Source: Symbiodinium natans (taxonomy: Eukaryota > Sar > Dinophyceae > Suessiales > Symbiodiniaceae). From it: a stretch of 64,000 nucleotides of DNA. Shown here one piece after another: positions 40,680-52,143 of the stretch. A program made the position numbers and the translations under genes. How positions within the stretch are numbered: position 1 is the first letter of the stretch; every line of letters starts with the position of its first letter. Under the pieces are notes generated by a model, which had not been told where the DNA came from, made no database searches, and saw only the letters and a list, made by a program, of their open reading frames with translations. The DNA lies in NCBI GenBank assembly GCA_905221605.1, contig CAJNDS010001090.1:728501-792500 (forward strand). The letters are read 5' to 3'.

Positions 40680-43230
40680 TTACCCTCAAATACCCTAAAC
40701 CCTAGTTGCCCTACTTTCCCCTAATTGCCCTACTTACCCTACTTACCCGAACTGCCCTGCTTACCCTAGTTACCCTCATTAGACGGACCCTAACGGCGGC
40801 TGCAGGGTCCTCAAGGTTTCAAGGCTTGAATGGGAAGTACGTCGATGGCAACTTCTCCTTTTGGTGGTAACTTTGTCATAGTTGGGTCACATTTTACTTT
40901 TTTAGGGTACTTAAACCCAATAAGGAATAAAGCATCAATTTTTGTCATATTATCCCAACCATGAACTAGTAACTGTCGTGACAAGAGGTAACACAAGAGG
41001 GAGCGGCCTGCCCGCACTCTAAATCCTGAACATGGAATTCCAAAGCACGGAAAAACCAAGGGCTTATACGAAACCCTAAATCTTAAAGCCTAAAACCTTT
41101 CAGGGTTTTGCGTTTGGGGATCTGGGGGGTTGAGAGGTCCTGAGAGGTTTCCAGGCCGGTTAAATAGAGAGGTTCAGTGTTTAGGAGGTTTTCAAGCTCT
41201 TTTCAGTGGTTTCCTCGCAACTTTAGACCACAACCCTAAACTCTAAACCCTAAACTTTGCACCCTAAACCTTAAACGCAAACCCTAGACCTTTTAAACCC
41301 CGGCGGCCCAAACCCCAAGCCCGAGGCATTTAGGGGCCTCTTGGGATTGACTTTCAACCGCACACCCCGGAAGTCGACGGAAAGATCTTCGGTAAAGCCA
41401 GGGTTTAGGGTTTAGGGTGTAGAGTTCCGGGTTTAGGGTTTTAGGGTTCAGGGTGTTAAGGTTTATTTTTTAGGGTTGAGGGTTCAAGGTTTAGGGTGTT
41501 GGGGTGTTGGGGTGGCAAGGTGTAGGGTTTGGGGCTGAGCAGGTAACGTGCTGACAACTTTACTTAGGGCCCAGTTCTCACCGTATTCGCGGACTCGAAA
41601 ATGCATGGAGCATATCTTTCTTTTTTTACATTTATGTGAACAGTTCTTTTGGGTTATACTTCCCCCAAGAGAATGCATTAAACATTTGTGAAGCTTGAAT
41701 AAGGGAATTTCGAGGCCCCGCACCCAGCCTCCCTGGTGCCGTATGATTGTACAACCCTCAACCTCAGCCCAAAATTTAAAACCTAAGCCCTAGACCCTAA
41801 GCCCTGAGCCCTGAACCCTAAGCCCTAAACCCTAAACCCCAAGCCCTAAACCCTAAACCCTAAACCCTAAACCCTAAACCCTAAACCTCCAGAGTCCTAG
41901 CGAGCTGAGGGTCTTGTTGGGGCTCTACCTGGCCACCGTCTTCACGCGCGCGGCTCAGTGCCGCCGTGTCCGGTGCGTGGATCCGAACCCTTGGGGCCCT
42001 CTACATGGGTTTAGGGTTTAGGGTTTAGGGTTTAGGCCTCGGGGGGGGTCGGTTTTCAGATGCTACAACGCTAAGCCCCACACCCTAGCGGCTTTTGGAG
42101 ACTCAGGTGTCGGATTACTCTCCGGACATCCTGTGCGGAGAACTTGCCCCTGGGCTCTGACATTTGCTGCAAAGACCTTCAACCCTCAACCCTGAACCCC
42201 AAACCCCAGATTCGGGTTGAGGGTTGTGGGGGCTCGAGGGCTCGAAATGGCTGAAAGCCCTGCGCCCTCAACAGCCCAAGGCTCCAGGTCAAAGCCCGTG
42301 ATCCCCCTCAAGCCCTACCTTCTCTTCGGCCTTCGGGTTCAGGGTTCAGGGTTCAGGGTTCAGGGTTTAGGGTTTAGGGTTTAGGGTTTAGGGTTCAGGG
42401 TTTAGGGTTTAGGGTTTAGGGTTTCGGAACCCTAAGCCGTAACCCTCTACCCTAAATCCTCTACCTGAAGGCATTGGGCGGTCGTCATGGCTCTGGAGGC
42501 GGGTCCCCCAAGAGCTCATTCGGCCTTGCGATGTGCTTGGTTCAGTTTAGGGTTTACGGTTTTACGAAAATTAGGGACCCCTAGTATACACCCCCTAGGT
42601 TCGGAAGCCCCCATGTCAGTTTGGGGAGTACGGTTTAAGCTCTCGGGCTTTCCCTTGCCAGAGCTGGCCTCTTTGAGACCCTCAGCCCTAAGCCCTAAGC
42701 CCTAAACCCTAAACCTAAAACAAACCCGAAGCCCTAAACCCTAAACCCGAAACCCTAAACCCTAAACCCGAAACAGCCGAACTACGGGCCCTTTCGGGTC
42801 TCGTTTTTATGGCCTGTTCCTTTGAGCTTAGGCTCCTTTTGGTTTTGAGGACACTCGCGTGAACTCGAATAGAACGTTTTAGGGTTTAGGGTTTAGGATT
42901 TAAAGTTTAGGGTTTGGGGGTTAGGGTTTAGGGTTTAGGGTTTAGGGTTTAGGGTTTAGGGTTTAGGGTTTAGAGCGACATAAGCCCGTTGTAGGACCTG
43001 TATTCTTTCCGCGCACCCTCTTGGGGAGGGCACATTTGAGGCACCCTGCAAATACCCGAATTGATGCAAAGCTGGCGAGCTTGCCGGATGATGGCGACCT
43101 AGGGTTTACGGTTTCGGATTTAGGGTTTAGGGTTTCCGTCGGCAGCTGGAAACCCTAAACCCCAAACCATAAAGCCCCAACTCTAAGCTCTAAACCCTAA
43201 ACCTTAAACAAGCTCTAAGCCCTCTCTACC
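40680..43230. other. Mixed region, no gene recognised
   Basis: TTACCCTAxTTGCCC-like decamers at 40680-40780. Telomere-like blocks at 41400-41525, 41760-41890 (C), 42335-42425 (G) and 42870-42972 (G), with unique pieces between. A 69-bp piece at 42556-42625 resembles the element at 1783. Short exon-like islands occur (for example 41900-41990) but none is convincing. Confidence 0.4.
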
Positions 43231-43262
43231 ATATATATATATATTTGTATTTATATCCTTAA

Positions 43263-43445
43263 TTAAGTTTCGGAATAAGGCCGCTTTATTTTCAGAATAG
43301 GGCAGCTTTATTTTCAGACTAAGGCCTCTTTATTTTCAGAATAAGGCCGCTTTATTTTCAGAATAACGCCAACATCAGGCTAAAGGCTAATCGAATTTGA
43401 GAATAAGGCCGCTTGATTTTCGGAATGAGGCCGTTGTTTGCTTTT
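43263..43445. repeat. TTTTCAGAATAAGGCCGCTTTA satellite
   Basis: About six degenerate copies of a 22-23 bp unit (TTTATTTTCAGAATAAGGCC). A single unit reappears at 43738-43756, immediately after the telomere-like array. Confidence 0.88.
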
Positions 43446-43447
43446 TT

Positions 43448-43605
43448 TGGGTTTAGGGCCTACTCTAGGCTGGCTTTATGGTTTAGGGCCTACTCTGGGC
43501 TGGCTTGAGGGTTTAGGGCCTACTCTGGGCTGGCTTGAGGGTTTAGGGCCTACTCTGGGCTGGCTTCAGGGTTTAGGGCCTACTCTGGACAGGCTTTAGG
43601 ATTTA
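43448..43605. repeat. 31-bp tandem repeat GGGTTTAGGGCCTACTCTGGGCTGGCTTGA
   Basis: Five copies. Each unit contains one GGGTTTAGGG telomere-like core fused to a 20-bp non-telomeric segment. Confidence 0.92.
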
Positions 43606-43637
43606 CAGAAGGCCGCTTTAGGGGAATTTCGAAACCA

Positions 43638-43738
43638 CGAACCCTAAACCCTAAACCCTAAACCCTAAACCCTAAACCCTAAACCCTAAACCCTAAACCC
43701 TAAACCCTAAACCCTAAACCCTAAACCCTAAACCCTAG
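43638..43738. repeat. CCCTAAA array inside the compound satellite
   Basis: 14 perfect heptamers, bordered on both sides by AAGGCCGCTTTA. Confidence 0.96.
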
Positions 43739-43833
43739 AATAAGGCCGCTTTATGCTTTCTCAATGTTGTGGGATTCTCTGGGTGGGTGGGTGTTGTTAG
43801 ATCTGAGCCGTAAATAAAGCAACCCGGAGTGCT

Positions 43834-43968
43834 GAACCCTAAACCCTAAACCCTAAACCCTAAACCCTAAACCCTAAACCCTAAACCCTAAGCCCTAAAC
43901 CCTAAGCCCCAAACCCTAAACCCTAAGCCCTAAACCCTAAGCCCTAAACCCGAAACCCTAAACCCGAC
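43834..43968. repeat. CCCTAAA/CCCTAAG array
   Basis: About 19 heptamers ending just before the exon-like island at 43975. Confidence 0.95.
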
Positions 43969-43974
43969 CTCGAG

Positions 43975-44069
43975 GATGGAATGTCACTTCTCTCCTTTGC
44001 CGTGGGCCTCTACGTCCTTCATCGCAGCCGGGCCCTCAGCCTCCGCGGTGCGGCAGGCCCGAGATTCTG
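43975..44069 (+). CDS. Exon-like island with hydrophobic stretch
   Basis: CCTCGAG|GAT acceptor, then DGMSLLSFAVGLYVLHRSRA and LSLRGAAGPRF, with donor TCTG|GTGTGT. The middle could be a membrane span. CCCTAAA left, TTTAGGG right. Confidence 0.5.
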
Positions 44070-44251
44070 GTGTGTCGCGCTTTTGGTTTAGGGTTTAAGG
44101 GTTCAGGGTTTAGGGTTTAGGGTTAGGGTTTAGGGTTTAGGGGTTTAGGCTTAGGGTTCAGGGTTGGGGGTTCAGGGTTGTGGGCCCCTGAACCCTAAAC
44201 TTTACCCTAAACCCTAAACCCGCATCCCGAGACCCTGAGCCCTAAACCCAG

Positions 44252-44330
44252 GCGCGGCTCCAGGAAAGGCCCCATGCGAGCTATTCATGGGTTCTTGGCC
44301 GGCACGGAGGTGGTAGCGAGGGAATCTTAG
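44252..44330 (+). CDS. Exon-like island, unknown protein
   Basis: ACCCAG|GCGC acceptor, then RGSRKGPMRAIHGFLAGTEV and VARES then TAG. A donor at GGAG|GTGGTA (44310) is possible. Two other frames are partly open, so the choice is tentative. Confidence 0.4.
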
Positions 44331-44591
44331 GGTTTAGGGTTTAGGGTTTAGGGTTAATCTTGGTCTTGGGGAGGAAGCTGTGTTACAGGGTGTAAGGTTT
44401 AAGGGTTCAGGGTTGGGCTTCAAGGGCCTCAAGATGCACACAGTACGAATGCTCCGACCCCAAAACCTTGGAACTCTAAAGCCTGCTAAGCAACATAGTT
44501 CCACTTTATTCTTGATTTCGGAAAGCGTATTGATCAGGTTTTAAGGCTTCGGGTTTCAGGTTCCTACCTAAGAGGTACTGGGCCCTGGGAG

Positions 44592-44690
44592 GTCCGAAAT
44601 CTTCGCCCGACTCCCTGTTGCGCCGAGGCAACGGAGCCCCGCTGACGCTCCTGGCGAAGAGCGCCGCCGCCCACATTGAGGCGGCCAAGG
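44592..44690 (+). CDS. Exon-like island, unknown protein
   Basis: TGGGAG|GTCC acceptor, then PKSSPDSLLRRGNGAPLTLL followed by AKSAAAHIEAAK, with donor AAGG|GTTTTT. The antisense frame is open too but less protein-like. Confidence 0.45.
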
Positions 44691-44808
44691 GTTTTTCAGG
44701 GCTCAGGCTTTAGGGTTTAGGGTTCAGGGTTTAGGGTTCAGGTTTAGGGTTTAGGGTTTGGGGTTTAGGGGGTCCATTTGAAGTGACATGAGGGGGTCTC
44801 GGCCACAG

Positions 44809-44874
44809 ATGCAGCAGACACGAAACCAGCATCAGAATGTGCTGGTGCAGCTGCAGGGACTCACTGAAGCACAG
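44809..44874 (+). CDS. Exon-like island, Gln-rich helix
   Basis: GGCCACAG|ATG acceptor, then MQQTRNQHQNVLVQLQGLTE followed by AQ and a GA donor (GCACAG|GATGAA). Phase 0 in and out. Repeats on both sides. Confidence 0.5.
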
Positions 44875-45299
44875 GATGAAAACCCTAAACCGAAAACCCT
44901 AAACCCTAAACCCTAAACCCTAAACCCTAAATTTTAGAGGCTTCGCCCTGATGCGCCAGCGCAGATGATTGGTTAAACGAAAGGTTTCGCGGTGGAGGTT
45001 CAGCTACATGTGCTAAGAAGTCCCCGAGTGATCCAAAAAATGTTGGTCCAGTTTTTCAATCTACTGAAACCTCCTTTCCGACAAGCACCAACAGGCACTA
45101 GCGAAAATTGCAAAAGTTCCTATGTTTCAAGAAAAGTTTCGTGAGAAGTCTTTCCTCAAACTCGCTGGTCCATATTTTCAATTTACTGAAAGCTCCTTTC
45201 CAACAGCTTCAAAAAACACTAGCGGAAACACTTCTGTTTTGGCATTCGGTTAGGGGTTTGTGGTGGCCCAGAAGAGTCAAAAATCACAAAAAGTAACCA

Positions 45300-45960
45300 T
45301 GTAAGGTATTTCCAAGTGATTTGAAAGGGTTTAGAGGGGTTTTGAAGAGGTTTCGAAGAGTTTGGGAAGGTTTGGGAAGTTTTTAGACAAGGGCTTTCAG
45401 GGTTTATCAAGGTTTCGAAGGGTCTCATAAGGTTTAGAAGGGCTTCGAAGAGTTTGGAAGGGTTTGGAAGGGTTTGAGGGTTAGAAGGGCTTTAGAAGGG
45501 TTTAGAAGTGTTTCGACGGGTTTGGAAAGGTTTAGAAAAACTTAGGATTCTAGAAGTGTTTCGAAGGGTTTAGAAGGGTTTTAGACGGGTCCAGAAGGCT
45601 TTAGAATGGTTTTTGCAGGGTTATTGCAGGGTTTAAAAGGAATCTCGAAATTTAAAAGGGCTTAGAAGGGTTTAGAAGGGTTTTGGAAGTATGTTGAAGA
45701 CATGGGAAGGTTGTAGAGGGGTTCAGAAGTAGCTTTGTTAAGGGCATACAAGGTTTATTTGGAAGGGTTTAGCAGGATTAAGAAGGGTTTAGAAGTGTTT
45801 CGAAGAGTTTTGAAGGGTTGAGAAGAGTTGAGAAGGGTTTCGAAGAATTTTCAAGGGTGTTTAAGAGTTAGAAGTATCTAGAAGATTTTGAAGGGCTTAC
45901 AAGGTTTTGGAAGGGTTTGGAAAGCTTTCGAAGGGTTTGGAAGGGATGAAACGGTTTTAG
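45300..45960. repeat. Degenerate GAAGGGTTTAGAAGGGTTT array
   Basis: About 60 loosely repeated 9-11 bp units of the form TTTAGAAGGG/TTTCGAAGGG. It looks like a telomere-type heptamer with an AA insertion that has been amplified and then diverged. Confidence 0.85.
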
Positions 45961-46269
45961 GAGTATGTAGAAGAATTCCAAAAGCTACACTAGCCTGTGG
46001 AGGCTGCAAGGACCCGCAGGACCTACCCCGGTGGCCTAAAAACACGGGAAAACGAATTTGTTTCCAAAGGGCGTTTACCGCGGGCCCGGGAGGTCTGACA
46101 AAGGCCAAACATGGTCCAAAATCATGCAAATTGCCCATTGGGCGGGTTTCTCTGACTCGAGTTTAGAATCTTATTGTAGTGTAGGGTTGGTTCGTCGGGG
46201 GAGGGGGGGGTCCCACGCCTCCGGCGAATTGGCCAGGGCGCCCGCTGCGCTGGCGAACCCTAAACCCTA

Positions 46270-46400
46270 GACCCGAAAAGCCATAAAAACCCTAAAAGCC
46301 CTAAAAGCCTAAAAGCCCTAAAAGCCCTAAAAGCCCTAAAAGCCCCAAAAGCCCTAAAAGCCCGAAAAGCCCTAAAAGCCCTGAAAGCCCTGAAAGCCCC
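46270..46400. repeat. AAAAGCCCT 9-mer array
   Basis: About 14 copies. The antisense frame FRAFRAFRAF is its translation, not a gene. Confidence 0.92.
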
Positions 46401-46947
46401 AAAGTTGCCTTGACAGAAGAAGAGTTTTTGGCACATGTGCATTTTTTGTTTTATTATTTTTTTTTACGAGACCTTACTTCGCCAATGATGAAATTGTGGG
46501 GTTTCCTTACTAGGGGTTTAGGGTTTAGGGTTTAGGGTTTCGGGTTTAGGGTTTAGGGTTCATAAAGTTCCTTGGTTATTGGAGAAGTCAGGAGAGGGTT
46601 TTGAGGTCTTTGGGATGGCTTTGTAAGTGGTGTACTTTGTCAGGGCTTGGTAGGCATAGCAAGACCATACAGCAAGACCATGCGGCAGTGAGAAGAAAGT
46701 GTCATCGTCTGATGTTGCAGACCTGTTACAGCCTTGACCAATCTGAAGCTTAACCAAAACTCAGCCCAGCCCTATGCCCTAAGCCCTACATGCCCTCAAC
46801 CCTAAACCATAAACCCGAAACCCTAAACCCTAACCCCTAAACCCTAAACCCGAAACCCGAAACCCTAAAACCCAAACCCTAAGTCCTAAACCCCTCAACC
46901 CTAAACCCGAAACCCTTTTCCCCGAACCCCAAGCCCGCCTGTTGCAG

Positions 46948-47004
46948 CTCCAGGGCGCAGCGGCACCCTTCTCCCAACGGACCCGCGCATTAGTGTCGGA
47001 GGAG
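46948..47004 (+). CDS. Exon-like island, unknown protein
   Basis: CTGTTGCAG| acceptor, then LQGAAAPFSQRTRALVSEE in phase 0, ending at a GC donor (GAGGAG|GCGCGG). CCCTAAA-type left, TTTAGGG right. Confidence 0.5.
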
Positions 47005-47912
47005 GCGCGGCTTTTAAGGGTTGAGGGTTAGGGTTTAGGGTGTAGGGTTTAGGGTTTAGGGTTTGGGATTTAGGGTTTTGGGGTTTAGGGTTTGGGGTTT
47101 GTGGTGTAGGAGTCTAGTGGTTTAAGGCCTGGAGCATAGGGAGGGTTTGGGGTGTTCGTTTAAAGCCCCCCAGCCAGTAAACCCGAAACCCTAAATACCG
47201 CAGACCCTCAAACCCAATGACAGGCCACCCATTTCCTACCCGAAGGCCGACACCCTAAACCCGAAAAGCTGAACCCTGAACCCGAAACCTTAAACTCTGA
47301 GGTCTGGGGTTGTGGGGGTTGGGGTTTAGGGTTTTTGGGTTGTAGGGTCCAGGATTGAAGGGTTTAGGGCTCAGGACACGGAGTGCAGCTGAAGATGTCA
47401 AGGATCGAGATCTCCTTGTCGCCCCTCAACCCTGGTCTCCCGCAGTTCCCAACCTGTTTCGCAGAGAATGCCACGGAGAGAGCGAAACCCTGAACCCTGA
47501 ACCCAAAAACCAAAAAAACACCCCAGTATTTCCTCAGTTTGAGGTTAGGGGCCTTTGAGGTAAATCCTTAATATATATACCCCGACCCCCCCCCCCCAAA
47601 CCTTAAACCCCTAAATCCCCCCCTAAGCCCAGGACCCCCCTTAACTCAACCCTACACCCCCCTAAGCCCTAAACACTAAACCCTAAACCCTAAACCCTAC
47701 ACCCCCAAGCCCAGGCCCGGAACCGCAAGTAGGGTTGAGGGGTTTGGGCCTCGAGACCCTTGAACCCAGACACAACCCCTTTGGGCTAGGAGGTTTGGGT
47801 TTAGGGTTTAGGGTTCAGGGTTTAGGGTTTAGGGTTTGAGGGCTTGGGGTTTAGGGTCCAGGGTTGGGGGCTTATATAGGGCCTCTTGGCCAGAAGATTC
47901 AACTCGTTGCAG

Positions 47913-47983
47913 GACCGGAATACGTACACGGAAAAGCGCTTTAAGCCGGGGGCCCCGAGCCAGAGCAGTTTTGCAGTGAAGCC
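47913..47983 (+). CDS. Exon-like island, unknown protein
   Basis: CGTTGCAG|GAC acceptor, then DRNTYTEKRFKPGAPSQSSF and AVK, with donor AAGCC|GTGTTT. TTTAGGG-type DNA on both sides. Confidence 0.55.
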
Positions 47984-49332
47984 GTGTTTAGGGTTGAGGG
48001 TTTAAGGTTTAGGGTTTAGGGTTTAGGGTTTAGGGTTGAGGGTTTGCGGTTTAGGGTTTAGGGTTGAGGTCTTGGTTTCCCTCCACCACTTTGGGCTTAG
48101 GGGTTAACGCCCCTGAACCCCAAACCCTACATTTTGAGACCCTGAACCCCCTGTACCATGTTTTCAAATCCTTGGGGGCCAAACAGCATCACCAAAACCC
48201 TTCGACACCTGGTTTCGTCTTCAGGGGTTAAGGGTTAAGGGTTTGGGGTTTAAGGTTTGGGGTTTGGGCCCGAGTTTGGGGACGTTTAGGGCTCAGCAGA
48301 GGGGCTTTGCCTTCTGCGCTTTGTGGCAAAGTTACGGGTTATAGGGGTTGAGGAGTTCAGGGTTTGGTTTGGGGCAGAGATTGCTGGAGAAACCGCAACT
48401 CGTGGTTGCCCTCAAGCCTAGACCTAGACCCGAAACACGAAACGTGTTTCAAAACGAGGCATCCCTCAGCGTCCCAAACGCAACCCCCCCAGCGGTTCGG
48501 CTTAGGACTTGGGGTCTATGATATACCCAAACCCAAAACAAATTCACCCCTGAACCCTAAACCCTACACCCTAAACCCCCCTAAACCCCCTAAACCCCCT
48601 AAACCCCCTAAACCCTAAACGCCAAACCCTAAACCCTAAACCCTAACCCACAAAGCCCTGGCGGAGCGAGAGGCTTTTCAACATGGCGCTATGACGCTTG
48701 GCAGACGACCTCCATAACTTGCTCTCGCGGCCTCTCCCAGGCAGAGGCCAGATCCGTTGCTTGGGCTGAGATTAGGGTTTAGGGTTTAGGGTTTCGGGTC
48801 TAGGGTTTAGGGTTAAAACGCTTAAACTCTTAAAGCCTTATCCCCTTAGACCCTTACACCCTTAAACCTTTCAACCCTTAAAGCCAGAAAACCAAAAATC
48901 GCCTTAAACCCTAAACCCAAAGAAGCCACAACCCAAAAACGGTGTGGAGGAATCCGGAACCTGGAGGTTGCGCGGTTCTGGCGCCTCACGTCAGTTTCAG
49001 AGTTTCGGGGCGTAATGCTTTCGGCAAGCCCTACCAACAATGGGGTTGGAATGTCCCCATATATATATATATACACATACTATAACAACCCCCCCAAAAT
49101 CCTCTATTCGAATGACTCAGGTCCTTGTAACAGGCCTAAACCCCAAAAGCTGGGAAGCGATCAGCTTGGCAGAGCACAACCTTCAGCGTTCGGCCGTGCA
49201 ATCCTGAAACCCACAAGCCCTAAAAACGCCAGGCGCCTAAGCCGACCCTAAAGCCACAAACGCCCAAGCCTAAGCAAGGGTTGAGGCTTCAGGGTTCAGG
49301 GTTTTGTCTGCGAACTAGTGCAAACCCTCAAA

Positions 49333-49461
49333 AAGACGAAGCGCCAACAACATCAAGAGTTCGGAAGACTGATATTCCTCGATCCAGAGGACGACGTCCC
49401 CGTTTTTCTTGGAGTCGTTTGGGGCGCTCGCTTGTCGGATGCCCTAATGTTCAAGCCCTAA
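49333..49461 (+). CDS. Exon-like island, unknown protein
   Basis: The frame reads KTKRQQHQEFGRLIFLDPED and DVPVFLGVVWGARLSDALMF, then stops in repeat-like CCCTAA at 49459-49461. This is among the most protein-like islands (Asp/Val/Leu alternation as in a beta-alpha fold). A competing Arg-rich frame (49281-49547) covers the same DNA but looks less natural. An acceptor just upstream is AAAAAG|. Confidence 0.5.
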   Translation, partial: KTKRQQHQEFGRLIFLDPEDDVPVFLGVVWGARLSDALMFKP

Positions 49462-49599
49462 ACCCTGAACTCTTGCCGCAAGACACAAGGGGGGGAGAAC
49501 TTCCACCCTTACCCCCCAGTCCCCTCCCCCCCAAACTAGACCCTTAAACCCTTCAACCATTAAGTCCTAGACCCATAGAGACCGAAAGCCTTAAGGACT

Positions 49600-49800
49600 T
49601 AAAGCTATACAGCCTGAAAGCCTTCAACCCTTCAACCCTTCAACCCTTCAACCCTTAAACCTTTAAACCTTTAAACTCAAACCTTCAAACCCTTGAATCC
49701 TTGAACCCTTGAAACCCTTCAACCCGTAAGCCCTTGAAACCCTTGAACCCTAAAACCTCTAAACCCTGAAATCCTTGAGCCCTAAATCCTAAACCCTTAA
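49600..49800. repeat. CCCTTCAA/CCTTTAAA/CCCTTGAA array
   Basis: 8-mer variants of the telomere-like unit, about 20 copies. Confidence 0.88.
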
Positions 49801-49838
49801 ACCCCCGAAACCCCTTCAACCATTCGACGCCATGCCAG

Positions 49839-49917
49839 GAGCCTTGCGGGTCTGAGCGAGAGCGTGCGCGCGGAGTCTGGATCTGGGCCCTCTTTCGCAG
49901 CCATCGGCTTCAGGGGA
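49839..49917 (+). CDS. Exon-like island, unknown protein
   Basis: TGCCAG|G acceptor, then SLAGLSESVRAESGSGPSFA and AIGFRG, with donor GGA|GTTTAG at the start of a TTTAGGG array. Confidence 0.5.
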
Positions 49918-50253
49918 GTTTAGGGTTCGGGTTTAGGGTTTAGGGGTTAGGGTTTAGGGTTTAGGGTTTAGGGTTTAGGGTTTAGGGTTTAGGGTGTAGG
50001 GTTTAGGGTTGAGGGCTAACTCCCGAAACACTAGGTCTCCCTAGCCCCTAACCCTTGAAAGCCTACAAGCCCCAAAACCCTAAACCTTGGTTATGCAAGC
50101 AGCTCCACAAGGTTTGGACTTTGCTATTGTTTGGGGCTTCGGGCTTGGGGTTCAGGGTTCGGGGCTTGGGGTGTAGACCTTAAACCCAAAAGCCTAAACC
50201 TTAAAGCCTAGACCCTAAACGGCCCTAAGCCCTAAACCCTAAAAAATCGTTAG

Positions 50254-50298
50254 GGGCTTCCGCCGTTGATCCAGAGTTCGAGGCGCGCGCTGATAAAG
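50254..50298 (+). CDS. Exon-like island, pairs in phase with the next
   Basis: CGTTAG|GGGC acceptor (phase 1), then ASAVDPEFEARADK and donor AAAG|GTTGAC (phase 1). The next island at 50616 starts in phase 1. Confidence 0.5.
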
Positions 50299-50469
50299 GT
50301 TGACCTGCCTTGCGTCGCAAAGTGCGCCGCCGGAATAGTTCAACTAGAAGCCTAGAGGGGCGCTGGAGGAGCAACCCCCCCCCCCCCCTCCCTCCCTAGC
50401 AGCCCTGCACCTTACACCTGAGCCCATAGAGCTTGTAGCCCTAAGCCCAACAACCCGAAGCCTTAAACC

Positions 50470-50600
50470 CCTCTACACCCCTAAACCCTAAACCCCAAAC
50501 CCCAAACCCTAAACCCTAAACCCCAAACCCTAAACCCTAAACCCTAAACCCCAAACCCTAAACCCTAAGCCCTAAACCCTAAACCCTAAACCCTAAGCAC
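50470..50600. repeat. CCCTAAA/CCCCAAA array
   Basis: About 18 units immediately before the exon-like island at 50616. Confidence 0.95.
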
Positions 50601-50615
50601 CTTAAGCTGCTCCAG

Positions 50616-50713
50616 TAGCCCTCCTTGCCGATTCGAGCTTGAGGGGGCGCGCGATGCCCTCGGAGTTGCATCGGAAGCGCCGAGGCTCTTCCCAAGCAAG
50701 GCTTGAGAGGCAG
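50616..50713 (+). CDS. Exon-like island, unknown protein
   Basis: CTCCAG| acceptor, then ALLADSSLRGRAMPSELHRK and RRGSSQARLERQ. Donor CAG|GTTAGGG, where the donor itself is part of a TTAGGG unit. CCCTAAA array left, TTTAGGG array right. Confidence 0.55.
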
Positions 50714-50724
50714 GTTAGGGAACC

Positions 50725-50935
50725 TTAGGGTTCAGGGTTCAGGGTTTAGGGTTTAGGGTTTAGGGTTTAGGATTTAGGGCTTAGGGTGTAGGGTTTAGGG
50801 TTAGGGTTTAGGGTTTAGGGTTTAGGGTTTAGGGTTTAGGGTTTAGGGTTTAGGGTTTAGGGTTTAGGGTTTAGGGTTTAGGGTTTAGGGTTTAGGGTTT
50901 AGGGTTTAGGGTTTAGGGTTTAGGGTTGCAACCCT
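50725..50935. repeat. TTTAGGG array
   Basis: About 29 G-strand heptamers, nearly perfect from 50808. Confidence 0.97.
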
Positions 50936-51139
50936 GAGCCCTAGACCCTGAACCTTAAATCCTATACACATCCCTTCAAATTGTAGGCTTCGTGTGCGCC
51001 AGTGCTTTGCTTGGATGGTGCCTCCCTAGATAATGCTAACATCGAATCCTTGCGCCGGCCGGCAAGGAGTAGGGTTTAGGGTTAAGGGTTAAGGGTTTAG
51101 GGTTTAGGGTTTAGGGTTAAGGGTTAAGGGTTTAGGGTT

Positions 51140-51760
51140 TCAGGTTTCACGTTTAAGGCTTTAGGCTTCAGGGATCAGGTGTGAGGTTCAGACCCTGCAG
51201 GCCTTCAAGTAGGGTGGAGTGTAACTGATGAGAGTGTCTCTCGGGTTTCCTTTTTGTTGCTGCTAGCTAGCGAAGCCCTACTTCATGTAGGGTTCATGGG
51301 TGTTCAGCTCTAAGCAGCATAGGGTTGAGGGTTTAGGTTGTAGGGGCAGTTTGCATGAGGAACTCCGGTGCCGGGCTGAGCCCTAAGTGCACCAAAACCC
51401 CTAACCCTGAAGCCCTAACACCCTGAGCCCTGCACCCTAAACCCTAAACCTCCCCAAGCTCGAAACCCTCAATCTAGGAAGGCCCCGATCTCCAGCCGGC
51501 CGGGCTGCAAACGCCTATGCGGGCACTTCAACTTTCGTCTCACCATGCCCGGGCCCCTGTGCGTGAAGGCGCAGGGCTTAAGTCCGGGAGGGCGTCTTCA
51601 GCGGAGGCTTCCCCTGCTCGGGCGGCTTGAGCCAGCTTGGCAGGGGCTAGTTTGGGTACCCAGGGTCCCCCAAGCAGGGGCACGCCTCACCGGAGACTTC
51701 TCCTGGCATGCTAATTACTGAACCCTCTCCGGCGCATAAGGAGAGAGACTCTTTTTTTGC
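51140..51760. other. GC-rich unique region, ambiguous frames
   Basis: 51490-51715 is open in two forward frames (one contains CKRLCGHFNFRLTMPGPLCV, the other LQTPMRALQLSSHHARAPVR) after the acceptor ATCTCCAG|. At least part is probably exon, but the frame cannot be chosen without homology. Confidence 0.4.
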
Positions 51761-51762
51761 AG

Positions 51763-51828
51763 GTCGCGGGGTGGCGGCGGCACCGTCATTTTCAAGATTC
51801 ACCCGAGGGTATCCTTGGAGGTTTCTAG
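51763..51828 (+). CDS. Exon with strong splice context, unknown protein
   Basis: Acceptor CTCTTTTTTTGCAG|GT has a classic pyrimidine tract. The frame is RGVAAAPSFSRFTRGYPWRF followed by L, and the donor is CTAG|GTAAAC. The frame also stays open to TGA at 51890. Confidence 0.55.
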   Translation, partial: VAGWRRHRHFQDSPEGILGGF

Positions 51829-51967
51829 GTAAACCTGAGCTCCAAACCAAGTTTCCCCCTACTCGTGCGCGGGTGCGCTCGGAGAAGTGACCGTGGAAGC
51901 GGCAAAGTTATGGGATTCCCGCACCCTAAACCCCAAGACCCGAAGCCCACGCCCCACGCTAGCTGAG

Positions 51968-52143
51968 TCCGCACATGCAAGCCTACACCTAACTGGTTAA
52001 AGCTTCCAAGCCCAACAACATGAAAAACCCTGAGCCCCGAACCCCTAAACCCGACAGTGCCGCCGCCTCCGCACATGCAAGCCTACACCTAACTGGTTAA
52101 AGCCTCAACCCCTGAACCCTAAACCCGACAGTGCCGCCGCCGA
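51968..52143. repeat. Tandem duplication of about 75-100 bp
   Basis: CCGCACATGCAAGCCTACAC plus CTAACTGGTTAAAGC occurs at 51969 and 52071, and TAAACCCGACAGTGCCGCCG at about 52048 and 52122. The second copy lost some 25 bp in the middle. Confidence 0.88.

Noticed and set aside
46260-46442. Reverse frame with repeated FRAFRA
   Set aside because: Translation of the AAAAGCCCT 9-mer array.
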